The notes below the pieces were generated by a model that worked only from the letters and a program-made list of their open reading frames with translations, ran no database searches and was not told the DNA's origin. Both the position numbers and the translations under genes were made by a program. Positions 27,143 through 36,136 of a stretch of DNA of 64,000 bases are shown one piece after another (positions within the stretch are counted from its first letter, which is position 1; every line of letters starts with the position of its first letter). Source of the stretch: an uncultured bacterium (GTDB taxonomy: Bacteria; Bacillota; Clostridia; Oscillospirales; Ruminococcaceae); contig CAJMSD010000005.1 of NCBI GenBank assembly GCA_905215965.1, positions 62,001-126,000 on the forward strand, written 5' to 3'.

Positions 27143-27446
27143 ACTTTTTTTCAATTTTATTTTTTAAAAATATATTTTCTGCATACAGGAGCTTCTTTAG
27201 GGAATAATATTGCTGATAGTATTTGGCTTTATATATATGCATTTCTGCCGCAAAACTCCGGAGATTCGGCATAAAATCCGACTTGCCGTCTTTTTGACAT
27301 ACGAATTTTCGGTTCATCATCTCTTGGGAGTTTTGCAGCAGCAGCGAATATAGAATATAAATGTATAAAAAGTTTCTAAAGCAATCTTTGGGAGATTTGC
27401 TTTTTGTGTTTCTTTTCCGCAGTATTGGTACGGGAGAAACTAAATA
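27143..27446. other. AT-rich divergent intergenic region with paired repeats and a terminator-like hairpin
   Basis: No convincing gene. An 84-residue minus-strand frame overlaps the promoter at 27114-27142 and lacks a ribosome site. Inverted elements GCAAAACTCC (near 27252) and GGGAGTTTTGC (near 27326) face each other about 70 bases apart, and a plus-strand hairpin with a T-run follows at 27378-27408. A short unknown plus-strand RNA is possible. Confidence 0.4.
27378..27408 (+). terminator. Terminator-like hairpin without an assigned gene
   Basis: AAAGCAA-TCT pairs with AGA-TTTGCTTT around TTGGG, then TTTTTGTGTTTCTTTT. No plus-strand gene lies upstream of it for 27 kb-scale neighbours on this strand, so its transcript is unknown. 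Confidence 0.45.
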
Positions 27447-27475
27447 TTGACAAATCCGATCATGTTTGATATAAT
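27447..27475 (+). promoter_or_regulatory. Consensus promoter of the membrane cyclophilin-like gene
   Basis: TTGACA (27447-27452) and TATAAT (27470-27475), spacer 17 bases. Confidence 0.88.
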
Positions 27476-27517
27476 TATTAGTAATAAAGTCGAATATTGT
27501 ATTTTGTGAGGTGTTCT

Positions 27518-28336
27518 ATGAACAACAGAAAAGGCATAATTAAGGCCGTTTTGATTTTTACGCTTGTTATGTCGGTAGGTATGCTTGCTTATATGCTGAT
27601 CTCGGCGTATTTCGGCTCAAAAAATAAAATGGTTATAGATGTCGATTCCGTAGAGCTTGTTCAGCTTGAGGAGATCAATGACGGAGCGCCTATCGCTGTT
27701 GTGGATACTTCGCTTGGAGAGATCAGATTTGTTCTCTATCCGGAATATTCTCCTAATGCGGTTGAAAATTTTATTAAGCTTGCAGAGAGCGGCACGTATA
27801 ACAATACTTACGTTTTCCACTCGGAGTCCGGAGCTTACAGCGCAGCGGGATCTCCGAACAAGGACGGTACTCTTGGAGACGATTACGATAAAAACACCGA
27901 GCTTGTTGAGCGCGAGCTTAATCAGAATCTCTGGCCTTTCAAGGGTGCGGTTTGCAGTCTTACTTCAACAGTCGATAAAAGCTTCCTTGAATCCGTATTC
28001 GGCGGAGGAACTTATTATTGCGGAAGCAGATTTGCTTTGATAAACACTATCGAGTTTACCGACGAGATAAAGGAAGAGCTGCGTGCTTCCTCGGAGGGCA
28101 GCGAAAAAATCGCCGAAGCCTTTATCGAAAACGGCGGTATACCGAATTTTTCACAGCAAATGACTGTTATCGGTCAGGTGTATCAGGGAATCGATATAGT
28201 TGAACAGCTTTCTCAGCTTGAAGTTGAAGAATCCGAGGAAGGAACGTATAAAATCCCCAAGGAAGATATCATGATAAACTCGGTTACTATCAGCGAGTAT
28301 TCTTCCGAAGAGGATAATGTGAAAAATAATAATTAA
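27518..28336 (+). CDS. Membrane-anchored cyclophilin-like protein with altered active site
   Basis: A 272-residue protein. An N-terminal helix (about 8-30) anchors it outside the membrane. Residues about 50-255 follow the cyclophilin fold: VVDTSLGEIRFVLYPEYSPNAVENFIKLAESGTYNN, then a later VIGQVYQGIDIVEQL. The catalytic FHR motif reads FHSES, so the conserved Arg is missing and proline isomerase activity is doubtful; a folding or binding role is more likely. ATG 27518 follows GAGGTG by 6 bases; the longer frame from 27497 lacks a site. It precedes a second cyclophilin with normal residues, which has its own promoter. Confidence 0.8.
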   Translation: MNNRKGIIKAVLIFTLVMSVGMLAYMLISAYFGSKNKMVIDVDSVELVQLEEINDGAPIAVVDTSLGEIRFVLYPEYSPNAVENFIKLAESGTYNNTYVFHSESGAYSAAGSPNKDGTLGDDYDKNTELVERELNQNLWPFKGAVCSLTSTVDKSFLESVFGGGTYYCGSRFALINTIEFTDEIKEELRASSEGSEKIAEAFIENGGIPNFSQQMTVIGQVYQGIDIVEQLSQLEVEESEEGTYKIPKEDIMINSVTISEYSSEEDNVKNNN

Positions 28337-28434
28337 TTGCGGTTTATACTTTGTGTATTACGTTAAATTGAGATAATTCTTTCGTCTGATTTGCCATACC
28401 TTTTCTAAAAGCTGACAAAATTTCGGATCGGCTA

Positions 28435-28463
28435 TTTACAAATGAAAGTAATTATTGTATAAT
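28435..28463 (+). promoter_or_regulatory. Promoter of the cyclophilin lipoprotein gene
   Basis: TTTACA (28435-28440) and TATAAT (28458-28463), spacer 17 bases. Confidence 0.75.
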
Positions 28464-28542
28464 ATAAAGGTTGATATTGCACATAGTTTATTTGCTTAAT
28501 AAAATAAAGTTTTTTATAATGATTATTTAAGGAGTGAACACA

Positions 28543-29361
28543 ATGCTTAAAAAAGTATTGACTGTTTTGGTTTGCAGCGCGCTTACTGCCGGCTGCATGA
28601 TCTCATGCGGAAAAGAAATTACGGTTGACGACGACCCGGAAAGTTCCGTTTCGGAATCTTCGAAAAATAATGAAGACTCTGCTTCGGAAGGTTCAAAAAA
28701 TAACGAAAGCTCTTCCGTTGCCAATATTACTGCTCCGGAAAACGGTGAGCAGATCATCGTTATGAAAGTTAAAGGCTATGACGGAGAGATCAAGATCAAG
28801 CTCTTCCCAGAATATGCCGACAAGGGCGTTGAAAATTTCGTGGAGCTTGCCAAGAAAGGCTACTACGACGGACTTACTTTCCACAGAGTTATAAAGGATT
28901 TCATGATCCAGGGCGGCGATCCTCTCGGTACAGGTACAGGCGGCGAGTCTATATGGGGCGATAAGTTCGAGGGAGGTACAGATCCTCATCTTATTCATAT
29001 GTCGGGAGCTGTAGCTTATGCAAACAGCGGCGCTACCTCAACAAACGGTTCGCAGTTCTACATCGTTACCGGTACTTCTTACGACGAGGAAACTCTCGAT
29101 CAGATGGCTGCATATTACGGCCTTGATATGTCCGACGAGGTTAAGAATCTCTATACGACTATCGGCGGAGCGCCATGGCTCGACGGCGGATATACCGTTT
29201 TCGGTCAGGTCTTTGAAGGTCTTGACATAGTTTACGATATCCAGAACGTAGCCGTTAATGAAGCCAATTCAATGCCTCTTGAAAGTGTTATTATGGAGTC
29301 CGTTAAGGTTGCCGAATACAACGGCGAAGACCTTAACTGGTATATTGAAGATTACGAGTAA
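28543..29361 (+). CDS. Cyclophilin-type peptidyl-prolyl isomerase lipoprotein
   Basis: A 272-residue exported foldase. A signal sequence ends with candidate lipid-modified cysteines (TAGC or MISC, about residues 18-22), followed by a Ser/Glu/Asn-rich linker (to about 65). The cyclophilin domain carries FHRVIKDFMIQGGDPLGTGTGG with the catalytic Arg, then GSQFYIVTG. Reaction: cis-trans isomerisation of X-Pro bonds in proteins emerging outside the membrane. ATG 28543 lies 8 bases after AAGGAG; the GTG at 28534 overlaps that site and was rejected. murA follows 100 bases downstream. Confidence 0.93.
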   Translation: MLKKVLTVLVCSALTAGCMISCGKEITVDDDPESSVSESSKNNEDSASEGSKNNESSSVANITAPENGEQIIVMKVKGYDGEIKIKLFPEYADKGVENFVELAKKGYYDGLTFHRVIKDFMIQGGDPLGTGTGGESIWGDKFEGGTDPHLIHMSGAVAYANSGATSTNGSQFYIVTGTSYDEETLDQMAAYYGLDMSDEVKNLYTTIGGAPWLDGGYTVFGQVFEGLDIVYDIQNVAVNEANSMPLESVIMESVKVAEYNGEDLNWYIEDYE

Positions 29362-29461
29362 TTTTGTAAATTTATTATAATATGTGTTGGTGCTTTGGGC
29401 ACGGAATAAAAGAAAGAGTTCAGGAGCAAGATATATATAGATCCTGAAAATTAAGGAGAGA

Positions 29462-30763
29462 ATGTTTTTGGATAAGTTTGTGATCAAAGGCGGCAGACGC
29501 CTCTCCGGTGAAATAACTGTCAGCGGAGCAAAAAATGCCGCAGTAGCTATTCTGCCTGCTGTAATTCTGTCCGACGAGGCTTGTATCGTTGAAAATGTCC
29601 CGAACATAAGCGATGTAAATATTAGCTTGAGGATACTTAAAGAAATGGGCGCAAAGGTCGAATGCCTCGGTAAGGATTGCTATAAAATCGACCCTACAAG
29701 CATTGACAAATTCTGTGTTCCGTATGAGATCGCAAGAAAAATGCGCGCTTCATATTATTTTCTCGGCGCATTGTTGGGAAAGTTTAATAAGGCAAGAGTT
29801 TCTATGCCCGGCGGCTGTCCGCTCGGAGACAGACCGATAGATCAGCATCTTAAGGCGTTTGCAGCTTTAGGAGCAGATTATACCCTCAGTCAGGGAATGA
29901 TCGATCTTACTGCCGATCACCTCAGAGGAAGTCAGATATTCCTTGACGTTGTTTCGGTCGGCGCTACTATGAATGCAATGCTTGCCGCGGTAAAAGCCGA
30001 AGGTCTTACCGTTATCGAAAACGCTGCCAAAGAGCCGCATATCGTTGATCTTGCCAATTTCCTGAACTCTATGGGAGCTAATATAATGGGCGCGGGCACG
30101 GACGTTATCAAGGTGCGCGGAGTTGAACGTCTCCACGGAACCTCCTATGCGGTAATTCCCGATCAGATAGAAGCCGGCACGTTTATGATAGCTGCTGCTG
30201 CAACCAAGGGCGACGTTATAATCAAAAATATTATACCTAAGCATCTTGAATCCATTACCAAAAAGCTTGAAAAAATCGGCGTAAATATAGAGCTTTACGA
30301 CGACAGCATGCGAGTCTGGGTGGACGGTCCTCTTGTCAAGACAAGCGTTAAAACTACTCCGCATCCGGGATTTCCTACTGATATGCAGCCGCAGATCGCT
30401 ACGCTGCTTACACTGGCGGAGGGTACAAGTATAGTGACTGAGGGCGTATGGGAACAGAGATTCCGTTACGTTGACGAGCTGAGACGCATGGGAGCCGATA
30501 TTTCCGTTGACGGAAAGGTTGCCGTTATCGAGGGCACGGGTCATCTTATGGGTGCTCCTGTAAAGGCGTGCGACCTCAGAGCCGGAGCTGCGCTTATTAT
30601 AGCCGGTCTTGCTGCAAGCGGAATTACTGAAATTGAGGATATTTTCCATATAGAACGCGGATATGACTGTATGGAGGAGAAGCTTAGAGCTATAGGCGCT
30701 GATATCGAAAAAGTAAGTGTTCCTGATGCTGCTGTGAAAGAAGAAAAAAAGGAAGCTGTCTGA
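29462..30763 (+). CDS. murA: UDP-N-acetylglucosamine 1-carboxyvinyltransferase
   Basis: A 433-residue EPSP-synthase-fold enzyme for the first committed step of peptidoglycan synthesis: transfer of enolpyruvate from PEP to UDP-GlcNAc in the cytoplasm. The N-terminus DKFVIKGGRRLSGEITVSGAKNAA and the active-site loop MPGGCPLGDRPID with Cys119 (the fosfomycin target) are clear. ATG 29462 follows AAGGAG by 3-4 bases; a TTG two codons later (giving the usual MDKF start) is better spaced and is a real alternative. A terminator follows. Confidence 0.96.
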   Translation: MFLDKFVIKGGRRLSGEITVSGAKNAAVAILPAVILSDEACIVENVPNISDVNISLRILKEMGAKVECLGKDCYKIDPTSIDKFCVPYEIARKMRASYYFLGALLGKFNKARVSMPGGCPLGDRPIDQHLKAFAALGADYTLSQGMIDLTADHLRGSQIFLDVVSVGATMNAMLAAVKAEGLTVIENAAKEPHIVDLANFLNSMGANIMGAGTDVIKVRGVERLHGTSYAVIPDQIEAGTFMIAAAATKGDVIIKNIIPKHLESITKKLEKIGVNIELYDDSMRVWVDGPLVKTSVKTTPHPGFPTDMQPQIATLLTLAEGTSIVTEGVWEQRFRYVDELRRMGADISVDGKVAVIEGTGHLMGAPVKACDLRAGAALIIAGLAASGITEIEDIFHIERGYDCMEEKLRAIGADIEKVSVPDAAVKEEKKEAV

Positions 30764-30780
30764 TATCTGAAAATATTTCG

Positions 30781-30808
30781 GGACGTATCGTTGATACGTC
30801 CTTTTTTG
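30781..30808 (+). terminator. Terminator of murA
   Basis: Perfect stem GGACGTATC, loop GTT, GATACGTCC (30781-30801), followed by TTTTTT. Confidence 0.88.
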
Positions 30809-30915
30809 CGTACTTTTTTGGAAAAAGCTTTCATACTATTAATGAAACAACGTTTTTTGGCTGTCAAGGAAATTTTACGAAGATTTATTTTCCGATAAAA
30901 AATTTCAAAATTCGC

Positions 30916-30944
30916 TTTATTTATTCATAAAAATAGTGTATAAT
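30916..30944 (+). promoter_or_regulatory. Putative promoter of the activase operon
   Basis: TATAAT at 30939-30944 with a poor -35 (TTTATT, 30916-30921) at 17 bases. The leader of about 95 bases shows no recognised riboswitch. Confidence 0.5.
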
Positions 30945-31047
30945 GTATATGTGTGCAGGAACATATTATGGGCGAGTATCCGCAGTACTGCTTGAATCGG
31001 CTGTAATGTTCAAATTGTAAATTTCTTTTTTATAATTGAGGTGCAAT

Positions 31048-33975
31048 ATGATAAAAAAATATTCTCTCGGTATCGACGTTGGTTCAACTACGGTTAAAAC
31101 GGTTATTACCGACGCGGATGGAAATATAATTTATTCAAAATATCAGCGTCATATGTCCAAAGTAAAGGAAACGGTCATAGATCAGCTGAAAATTATACGT
31201 GCCGATTATCCCGACGAGTCGTTTACCGTTTGTATTACAGGCTCGGCAGGACTCGGACTTGCCAATTCGGCTGAGATCCCGTTTGTTCAGGAGGTTCACG
31301 CTGCGTTCCTTGCCGTAAAGAAAAAGCAGCCGGACGCAGACGCTGTTATCGAGCTTGGCGGCGAGGACGCTAAGATAATTTTCCTGACCGGCGGAGTTGA
31401 GCAGCGTATGAACGGCTCATGCGCCGGAGGAACAGGCGCGTTTATAGATCAGATGGCTATTCTTCTCGGAATTACGGCTGACGAGCTCGACAAGCTTTCA
31501 CTTCGCTCTCAGAAAACATATCCTATAGCTTCGCGCTGCGGAGTTTTTGCAAAATCGGATATACAGCCGCTTCTTAATCAGGGAGCGCGCCGCGAGGATA
31601 TTGCGGCAAGTATCTTTCAAGCCGTTGTAGACCAGACTGTCTCCGGTCTTGCTCAGGGACGTTCTATCGAGGGAAAAGTCCTTTTCCTCGGCGGACCGCT
31701 TTTCTTCCTTGACGGACTTAAAAGGGCGTTTGTGAAAACTCTCGGATTAAGCGAACAAAACGCCGTATTTCCGCAGGAAGCTCCTGTTTTTGTAGCTTAC
31801 GGCTGTTCCGTTTACGCTTCGGAGCTTGACGATTCCTATAAAATCGAAAAGCTTATAGAAAAAATTGAAAATGCCCATGCGTCTGACAATATCATTACAA
31901 GCGAACCGCTTTTTGCTTCTCATGCGGAGTACGATGAATTTATAGAGCGTCATAAGAAATTCGACCTTAAATATGCCGATATTGCTACATATACAGGTGA
32001 CGCTTATCTGGGAATAGATGCAGGTTCTACTACTACCAAGCTCGTTCTTATTACCGATAACGGAGAAATGCTGTACAGTCATTATTCTTCGAATCAGGGA
32101 CAGCCGCTTGATAAAATCGTTTCTCAGGTCAAAAAGATCTATTCTATCATGAATCCCGGCATAACGATAAAAGGCTCGGCTGTTACAGGATATGGAGAAG
32201 AGCTTATAAAATCCGGACTTTCAGTAGATTTCGGCATTGTTGAAACGGTCGCTCATTTTAAAGCAGCTTCCTATTTTTGTCCGAATGTAGATTTCATCAT
32301 CGACATAGGCGGTCAGGATATTAAATGCTTCAAAATCAAAAACGGCGCGATCGACAGCATTATGCTCAATGAGGCTTGCTCTTCAGGCTGCGGTTCGTTT
32401 ATTCAAACCTTTGCTATGGCGCTCGGCTATGATATTTCGGAATTTTCAAAGCTCGGTCTTTTCGCCGAGCACCCTGTAGATTTAGGCTCCCGCTGCACCG
32501 TATTCATGAACAGCTCTGTCAAGCAGGCGCAGAAGGACGGAGCTACCGTTGAGGATATTTCCGCAGGACTTTCTTCGTCTATCATCAAAAATGCCATTTA
32601 TAAGGTCATACGTGCGAAATCTGTCGATGAACTCGGTGAAAATATTGTTGTTCAGGGCGGAACATTCCTTAACGACGCGGTTCTGCGTTCCTTTGAAAAG
32701 GAGCTTGGCAGAAACGTTATCCGTCCGGCTATATCGGGACTTATGGGAGCTTTTGGCTGCGCTCTTTATGCCAAGGAGATGAACAGCGGAGAAGTTTCTT
32801 CTCTCATCGGCAAAGATGCTGTGGAAAATTTCTCGTATACGTCAAGATCTGCCCAGTGCGGCGGCTGTACTGCCAATTGTCAGCTGAATATCATACAGTT
32901 CGGCGAAAACAGACGCTTTATATCGGGCAATCGCTGTGAAAAGGGAAGCGGTCTTGCAAATAAAAATAAAATTCCAAATCTTTATGAATACAAATATGAC
33001 AGCATAATCAATACCGTAAAAAGCGGACAGCCTTCAAATCCGATCGGAAAGGTCGGACTTCCTCTTGCGCTCAGCTTCTATGAACAGCTTCCCTTCTGGC
33101 ACAAGCTTTTCACGGAGCTTGGCTTTGAAACCGTTTTATCCGATGAAAGCTCGCGTCATATGTATTATCTCGGTCAGCATACGATCCCGTCGGATACGGT
33201 TTGCTATCCTGCAAAGCTTACACACGGACATATTGAAAACCTTATCGACAAAGGCGTAGATTTCATCTTCTATCCGTGTATGAGCTATAATATCGACGAG
33301 GGCGAAAGCGATAATCATTATAACTGTCCTGTTGTTGCGTATTATCCGGAGCTTCTTCTTGCAAACAATCCGCGCCTGAACGATGAAAATTTCGTTCACC
33401 CGTATATGGATCTGAACAACCGCAAAAACGTTGTCAATGTTCTTAAAAAATCGCTTAAAAAATACAATATCAAGGGAAAAATTCCTGCCGCGGTCGATAA
33501 GGCATACGAAGCCATGACGAAATTTTCAAATGATAATGCCGCAAAGGCAAGAGAGATCATTGCTCAGGCTCGCGCCGAGGGACGCAATATCATCGTGCTT
33601 GCAGGCAGACCGTACCATATAGATAAGGAGATCAACCACGGAATCCATAAGCTTATAACAAGCCTCGGAATGGCAGTAGTTACGGAGGACAGCGTTGCGC
33701 ATCTTGCGCATACTCCTAAGCTCGGAGTTCTTAATCAGTGGACGTATCATTCAAGGCTGTATCGTGCGGCAGAGTATGTAACAACTCAGCCCGATATGCA
33801 GCTTGTTCAGCTTGTCTCCTTTGGCTGCGGAATCGACGCCGTTACCACCGACGAGGTAAGAACGATCCTTGAATCTAAGGGAAAGCTTTATACTCAGCTT
33901 AAGATCGATGAAATAAATAATCTCGGCGCGGCAAAAATAAGACTGAGAAGCCTTGTTGCAGCTATGAACCGCTGA
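31048..33975 (+). CDS. Double 2-hydroxyacyl-CoA dehydratase activase-like protein
   Basis: A 975-residue protein. Two BcrAD/BadF-type ASKHA ATPase domains lie in tandem: the first (about 1-265) with LGIDVGSTTVKTV and a GSCAGGTGAFIDQ cluster loop, the second (about 315-585) with YLGIDAGSTTTKLV and NEACSSGCGSFIQ. The DUF2229 region follows (about 615-860), with CGGCTANCQLN and PSDTVCYPAK cysteines. In archetypal systems, an activase homodimer holds a [4Fe-4S] cluster and injects an electron into a dehydratase. Relatives often form one ~1400-residue chain with the next gene. ATG 31048 follows GAGGTG; an upstream TTG was rejected. The substrate is unknown. Confidence 0.88.
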   Translation: MIKKYSLGIDVGSTTVKTVITDADGNIIYSKYQRHMSKVKETVIDQLKIIRADYPDESFTVCITGSAGLGLANSAEIPFVQEVHAAFLAVKKKQPDADAVIELGGEDAKIIFLTGGVEQRMNGSCAGGTGAFIDQMAILLGITADELDKLSLRSQKTYPIASRCGVFAKSDIQPLLNQGARREDIAASIFQAVVDQTVSGLAQGRSIEGKVLFLGGPLFFLDGLKRAFVKTLGLSEQNAVFPQEAPVFVAYGCSVYASELDDSYKIEKLIEKIENAHASDNIITSEPLFASHAEYDEFIERHKKFDLKYADIATYTGDAYLGIDAGSTTTKLVLITDNGEMLYSHYSSNQGQPLDKIVSQVKKIYSIMNPGITIKGSAVTGYGEELIKSGLSVDFGIVETVAHFKAASYFCPNVDFIIDIGGQDIKCFKIKNGAIDSIMLNEACSSGCGSFIQTFAMALGYDISEFSKLGLFAEHPVDLGSRCTVFMNSSVKQAQKDGATVEDISAGLSSSIIKNAIYKVIRAKSVDELGENIVVQGGTFLNDAVLRSFEKELGRNVIRPAISGLMGAFGCALYAKEMNSGEVSSLIGKDAVENFSYTSRSAQCGGCTANCQLNIIQFGENRRFISGNRCEKGSGLANKNKIPNLYEYKYDSIINTVKSGQPSNPIGKVGLPLALSFYEQLPFWHKLFTELGFETVLSDESSRHMYYLGQHTIPSDTVCYPAKLTHGHIENLIDKGVDFIFYPCMSYNIDEGESDNHYNCPVVAYYPELLLANNPRLNDENFVHPYMDLNNRKNVVNVLKKSLKKYNIKGKIPAAVDKAYEAMTKFSNDNAAKAREIIAQARAEGRNIIVLAGRPYHIDKEINHGIHKLITSLGMAVVTEDSVAHLAHTPKLGVLNQWTYHSRLYRAAEYVTTQPDMQLVQLVSFGCGIDAVTTDEVRTILESKGKLYTQLKIDEINNLGAAKIRLRSLVAAMNR

Positions 33976-34008
33976 ACAGACAAAGAATAGATTAACGGAG
34001 GTACAAAA

Positions 34009-35244
34009 ATGCCTGAATACGTAAAATTTACGCAGGATATGATAAAAACTCATACGATCCTCGTGCCGGATATGCTTCCGATCCACTTCAAGCTTCTTAT
34101 CAGCATTTTTGAAGCAAACGGTTATAAAATGGAGCTTTTGCAGAACGAATCGCGTTCGGTAGTGGACGAGGGGCTGAAAAACGTTCACAACGACGCCTGT
34201 TATCCGGCTCTTCTCGTTATAGGTCAGTTTATGGACGCGCTTAAAAGCGGTAAATACGATCCGAATAAGACCGCTTTGCTGATAACTCAGACGGGCGGAG
34301 GCTGCCGTGCTTCAAATTACATTCATTTGCTGAGAAAGAGCGTAGCGAAAAATTTTCCGCAGGTACCTGTTGTTTCGCTCAATTTCAGCGGCCTTGAAAA
34401 GGACAGCGCATTTAAGATCACGCCTGTGATGTTTCTCAAGCTGCTTTATGCCGTTCTTTACGGAGATCTGCTTATGACCTGCTACAATAAATGCCGAGCC
34501 TACGAGCTTGTCAAGGGAAAATCCTTAAGCGTTCTAAATAAATGGCAGAACAAGCTTGGAGAGATTTTCAGAACCGGCAGCAATCAATATCTGAAAACAA
34601 AAAAGCTGTATAATGAGATCCTGAATGACTTTGCCGCCGTAGAGCTTAGCAAGGTCAAGAAAATACGTGTTGGTATTGTCGGCGAGATCTATGTAAAGTA
34701 TTCGCCGCTTGCAAATAATCATCTTGAGGATTTCCTTATTTCCGAGGGCTGTGAGCCTGTAGTTCCGTCGCTTCTTGAATTCGTAATGTACTGCGCCGCA
34801 GGAACCTTCAACGACGCAAAGATCTACGATAAGAAAACCATGTCCTCGAGTATTTATAAGCTAGGCTACAAGCTGATCTATAAGAAGCAGAGAGAGCTTA
34901 TCGATGCCATGAAAAAGCAGGGCAGCTTCGAGCCGCTCCACGACTTCGAGCACCTTCGCAAGCTTGCCGACAAGTATATCAATCAGGGCGTCGTTATGGG
35001 AGAGGGCTGGCTTATTCCTGCCGAAATGGCTGCTCTGGCAAAGTCGGGAGTCGAAAATATTATCTGCGCTCAGCCGTTTGGCTGTCTGCCTAATCATATC
35101 GTCGCAAAGGGAATGTCGCGCGCGATAAAGAAGGATAATCCGAATGCGAATATCGTAGCTATAGATTACGACCCCGGCGCTACCCGTGTAAATCAGGAAA
35201 ACAGGATCAAGCTTATGCTTGCCAATGCAAGGAAACAATCATGA
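34009..35244 (+). CDS. 2-hydroxyacyl-CoA dehydratase component-like protein
   Basis: A 411-residue protein matching the C-terminal part of the long activase chains and distantly the HgdB family. Cysteines in VHNDACYPALLVIGQF, TGGGCRASNYI and the ENIICAQPFGCLPNHIVAKG block could bind an Fe-S cluster. It lies 33 bases after the activase gene, with GGAGG 8 bases before the ATG, and overlaps psd by 4 bases, so the three are one operon. What it dehydrates or reduces, if anything, is not known; the split into two genes is one of the two known arrangements for this group. Confidence 0.85.
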   Translation: MPEYVKFTQDMIKTHTILVPDMLPIHFKLLISIFEANGYKMELLQNESRSVVDEGLKNVHNDACYPALLVIGQFMDALKSGKYDPNKTALLITQTGGGCRASNYIHLLRKSVAKNFPQVPVVSLNFSGLEKDSAFKITPVMFLKLLYAVLYGDLLMTCYNKCRAYELVKGKSLSVLNKWQNKLGEIFRTGSNQYLKTKKLYNEILNDFAAVELSKVKKIRVGIVGEIYVKYSPLANNHLEDFLISEGCEPVVPSLLEFVMYCAAGTFNDAKIYDKKTMSSSIYKLGYKLIYKKQRELIDAMKKQGSFEPLHDFEHLRKLADKYINQGVVMGEGWLIPAEMAALAKSGVENIICAQPFGCLPNHIVAKGMSRAIKKDNPNANIVAIDYDPGATRVNQENRIKLMLANARKQS

Positions 35245-36104
35245 TAAAAACAAGAAACGGCGAAATAGTTGATTCCAACGAAAAGCAGAATCGGCTTTTA
35301 AAAGGACTGTACGGTTCGGCAGCGGGAAGAATGTCGCTGAAGCTTCTGACAGCTCTGCAGGTTTCCGCGGCGGTGGGAGCTTTTATGGATTCGAGTGCGT
35401 CGAAGCCTCTTATAAAAAGATTTATCAGGACGAATAATATCGACACCTCTCAGTATGTTATGGAGGGGATAAATTCATATAACGATTTCTTTACGCGCAG
35501 GATAAAGGAGGGTAAACGTCCCTTTGACTGCGAACCGAGACATTTTGTCAGTCCCTGTGATTCAAAGCTTTCGGTGTACCGTATATGTGACCGCAGCATT
35601 TTTCGCATAAAGGATTCGGCTTACAGAGTTAATGACCTTGTGAACGACAATGCTCTCGCAAAAAAATACAACGGCGGTCTGTGCCTTATTTTCAGGCTTG
35701 AGGTCAATGATTACCATAGGTATTTTTACATTGACGGCGGAACCAAGTCGCGGAATCGATTTATTCCCGGCGAGCTTCATACCGTTAATCCGATCGCTCT
35801 GGAGCATTATAATATTTACAAGCGCAATTGCCGCGAGTATACCGTTATGCATACGGATAATTTCGGCGATATTGTGCAGATCGAGGTCGGCGCAATGCTT
35901 GTGGGAAAAATTGATAATTATCATCAGGAATACATATTCAGCCGCGGAGAGGAAAAGGGAAAGTTCCTTTTCGGCGGTTCGACGATAGTTCTGCTTGTTG
36001 AGAGAAACAGAATAAAAATTGACGGCGATATTCTGAAAAATATGGCTGACGGCTGCGAAACGGTCGTTAAATGCGGAGAAAAAATAGGTATTGCCTGTGA
36101 TTGA
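35241..36104 (+). CDS. psd: Phosphatidylserine decarboxylase proenzyme
   Basis: A 287-residue proenzyme. The self-cleavage site GGST (Ser247 becomes the pyruvoyl group) sits in FLFGGSTIVLL near the C-terminus. Other family blocks are NDFFTRRIKEGKRPFD, DSKLSVYRI, FRLEVNDYHRYFYIDGG and the LHTVNPIAL stretch. Reaction: decarboxylation of phosphatidylserine to phosphatidylethanolamine on the membrane. The ATG overlaps the stop of the gene upstream (ATGA). It ends at a bidirectional terminator facing recR. Confidence 0.94.
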   Translation: MIKTRNGEIVDSNEKQNRLLKGLYGSAAGRMSLKLLTALQVSAAVGAFMDSSASKPLIKRFIRTNNIDTSQYVMEGINSYNDFFTRRIKEGKRPFDCEPRHFVSPCDSKLSVYRICDRSIFRIKDSAYRVNDLVNDNALAKKYNGGLCLIFRLEVNDYHRYFYIDGGTKSRNRFIPGELHTVNPIALEHYNIYKRNCREYTVMHTDNFGDIVQIEVGAMLVGKIDNYHQEYIFSRGEEKGKFLFGGSTIVLLVERNRIKIDGDILKNMADGCETVVKCGEKIGIACD

Positions 36105-36105
36105 A

Positions 36106-36136
36106 TAAAAAAAGAGCGCATTATGCGCTCTTTTTT
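36106..36136. terminator. Bidirectional terminator between psd and recR
   Basis: AAAAAAGAGCGCAT followed by ATGCGCTCTTTTTT; near-perfect inverted repeat with A- and T-runs on both sides. It overlaps the recR stop codon. Confidence 0.88.

Noticed and set aside
27066..27320. 84-residue minus-strand ORF
   Set aside because: It overlaps the promoter at 27114-27142, has no ribosome site, and its composition is that of AT-rich intergenic DNA.
29867..30649. 260-residue minus-strand ORF opposite murA
   Set aside because: Antisense shadow of murA.
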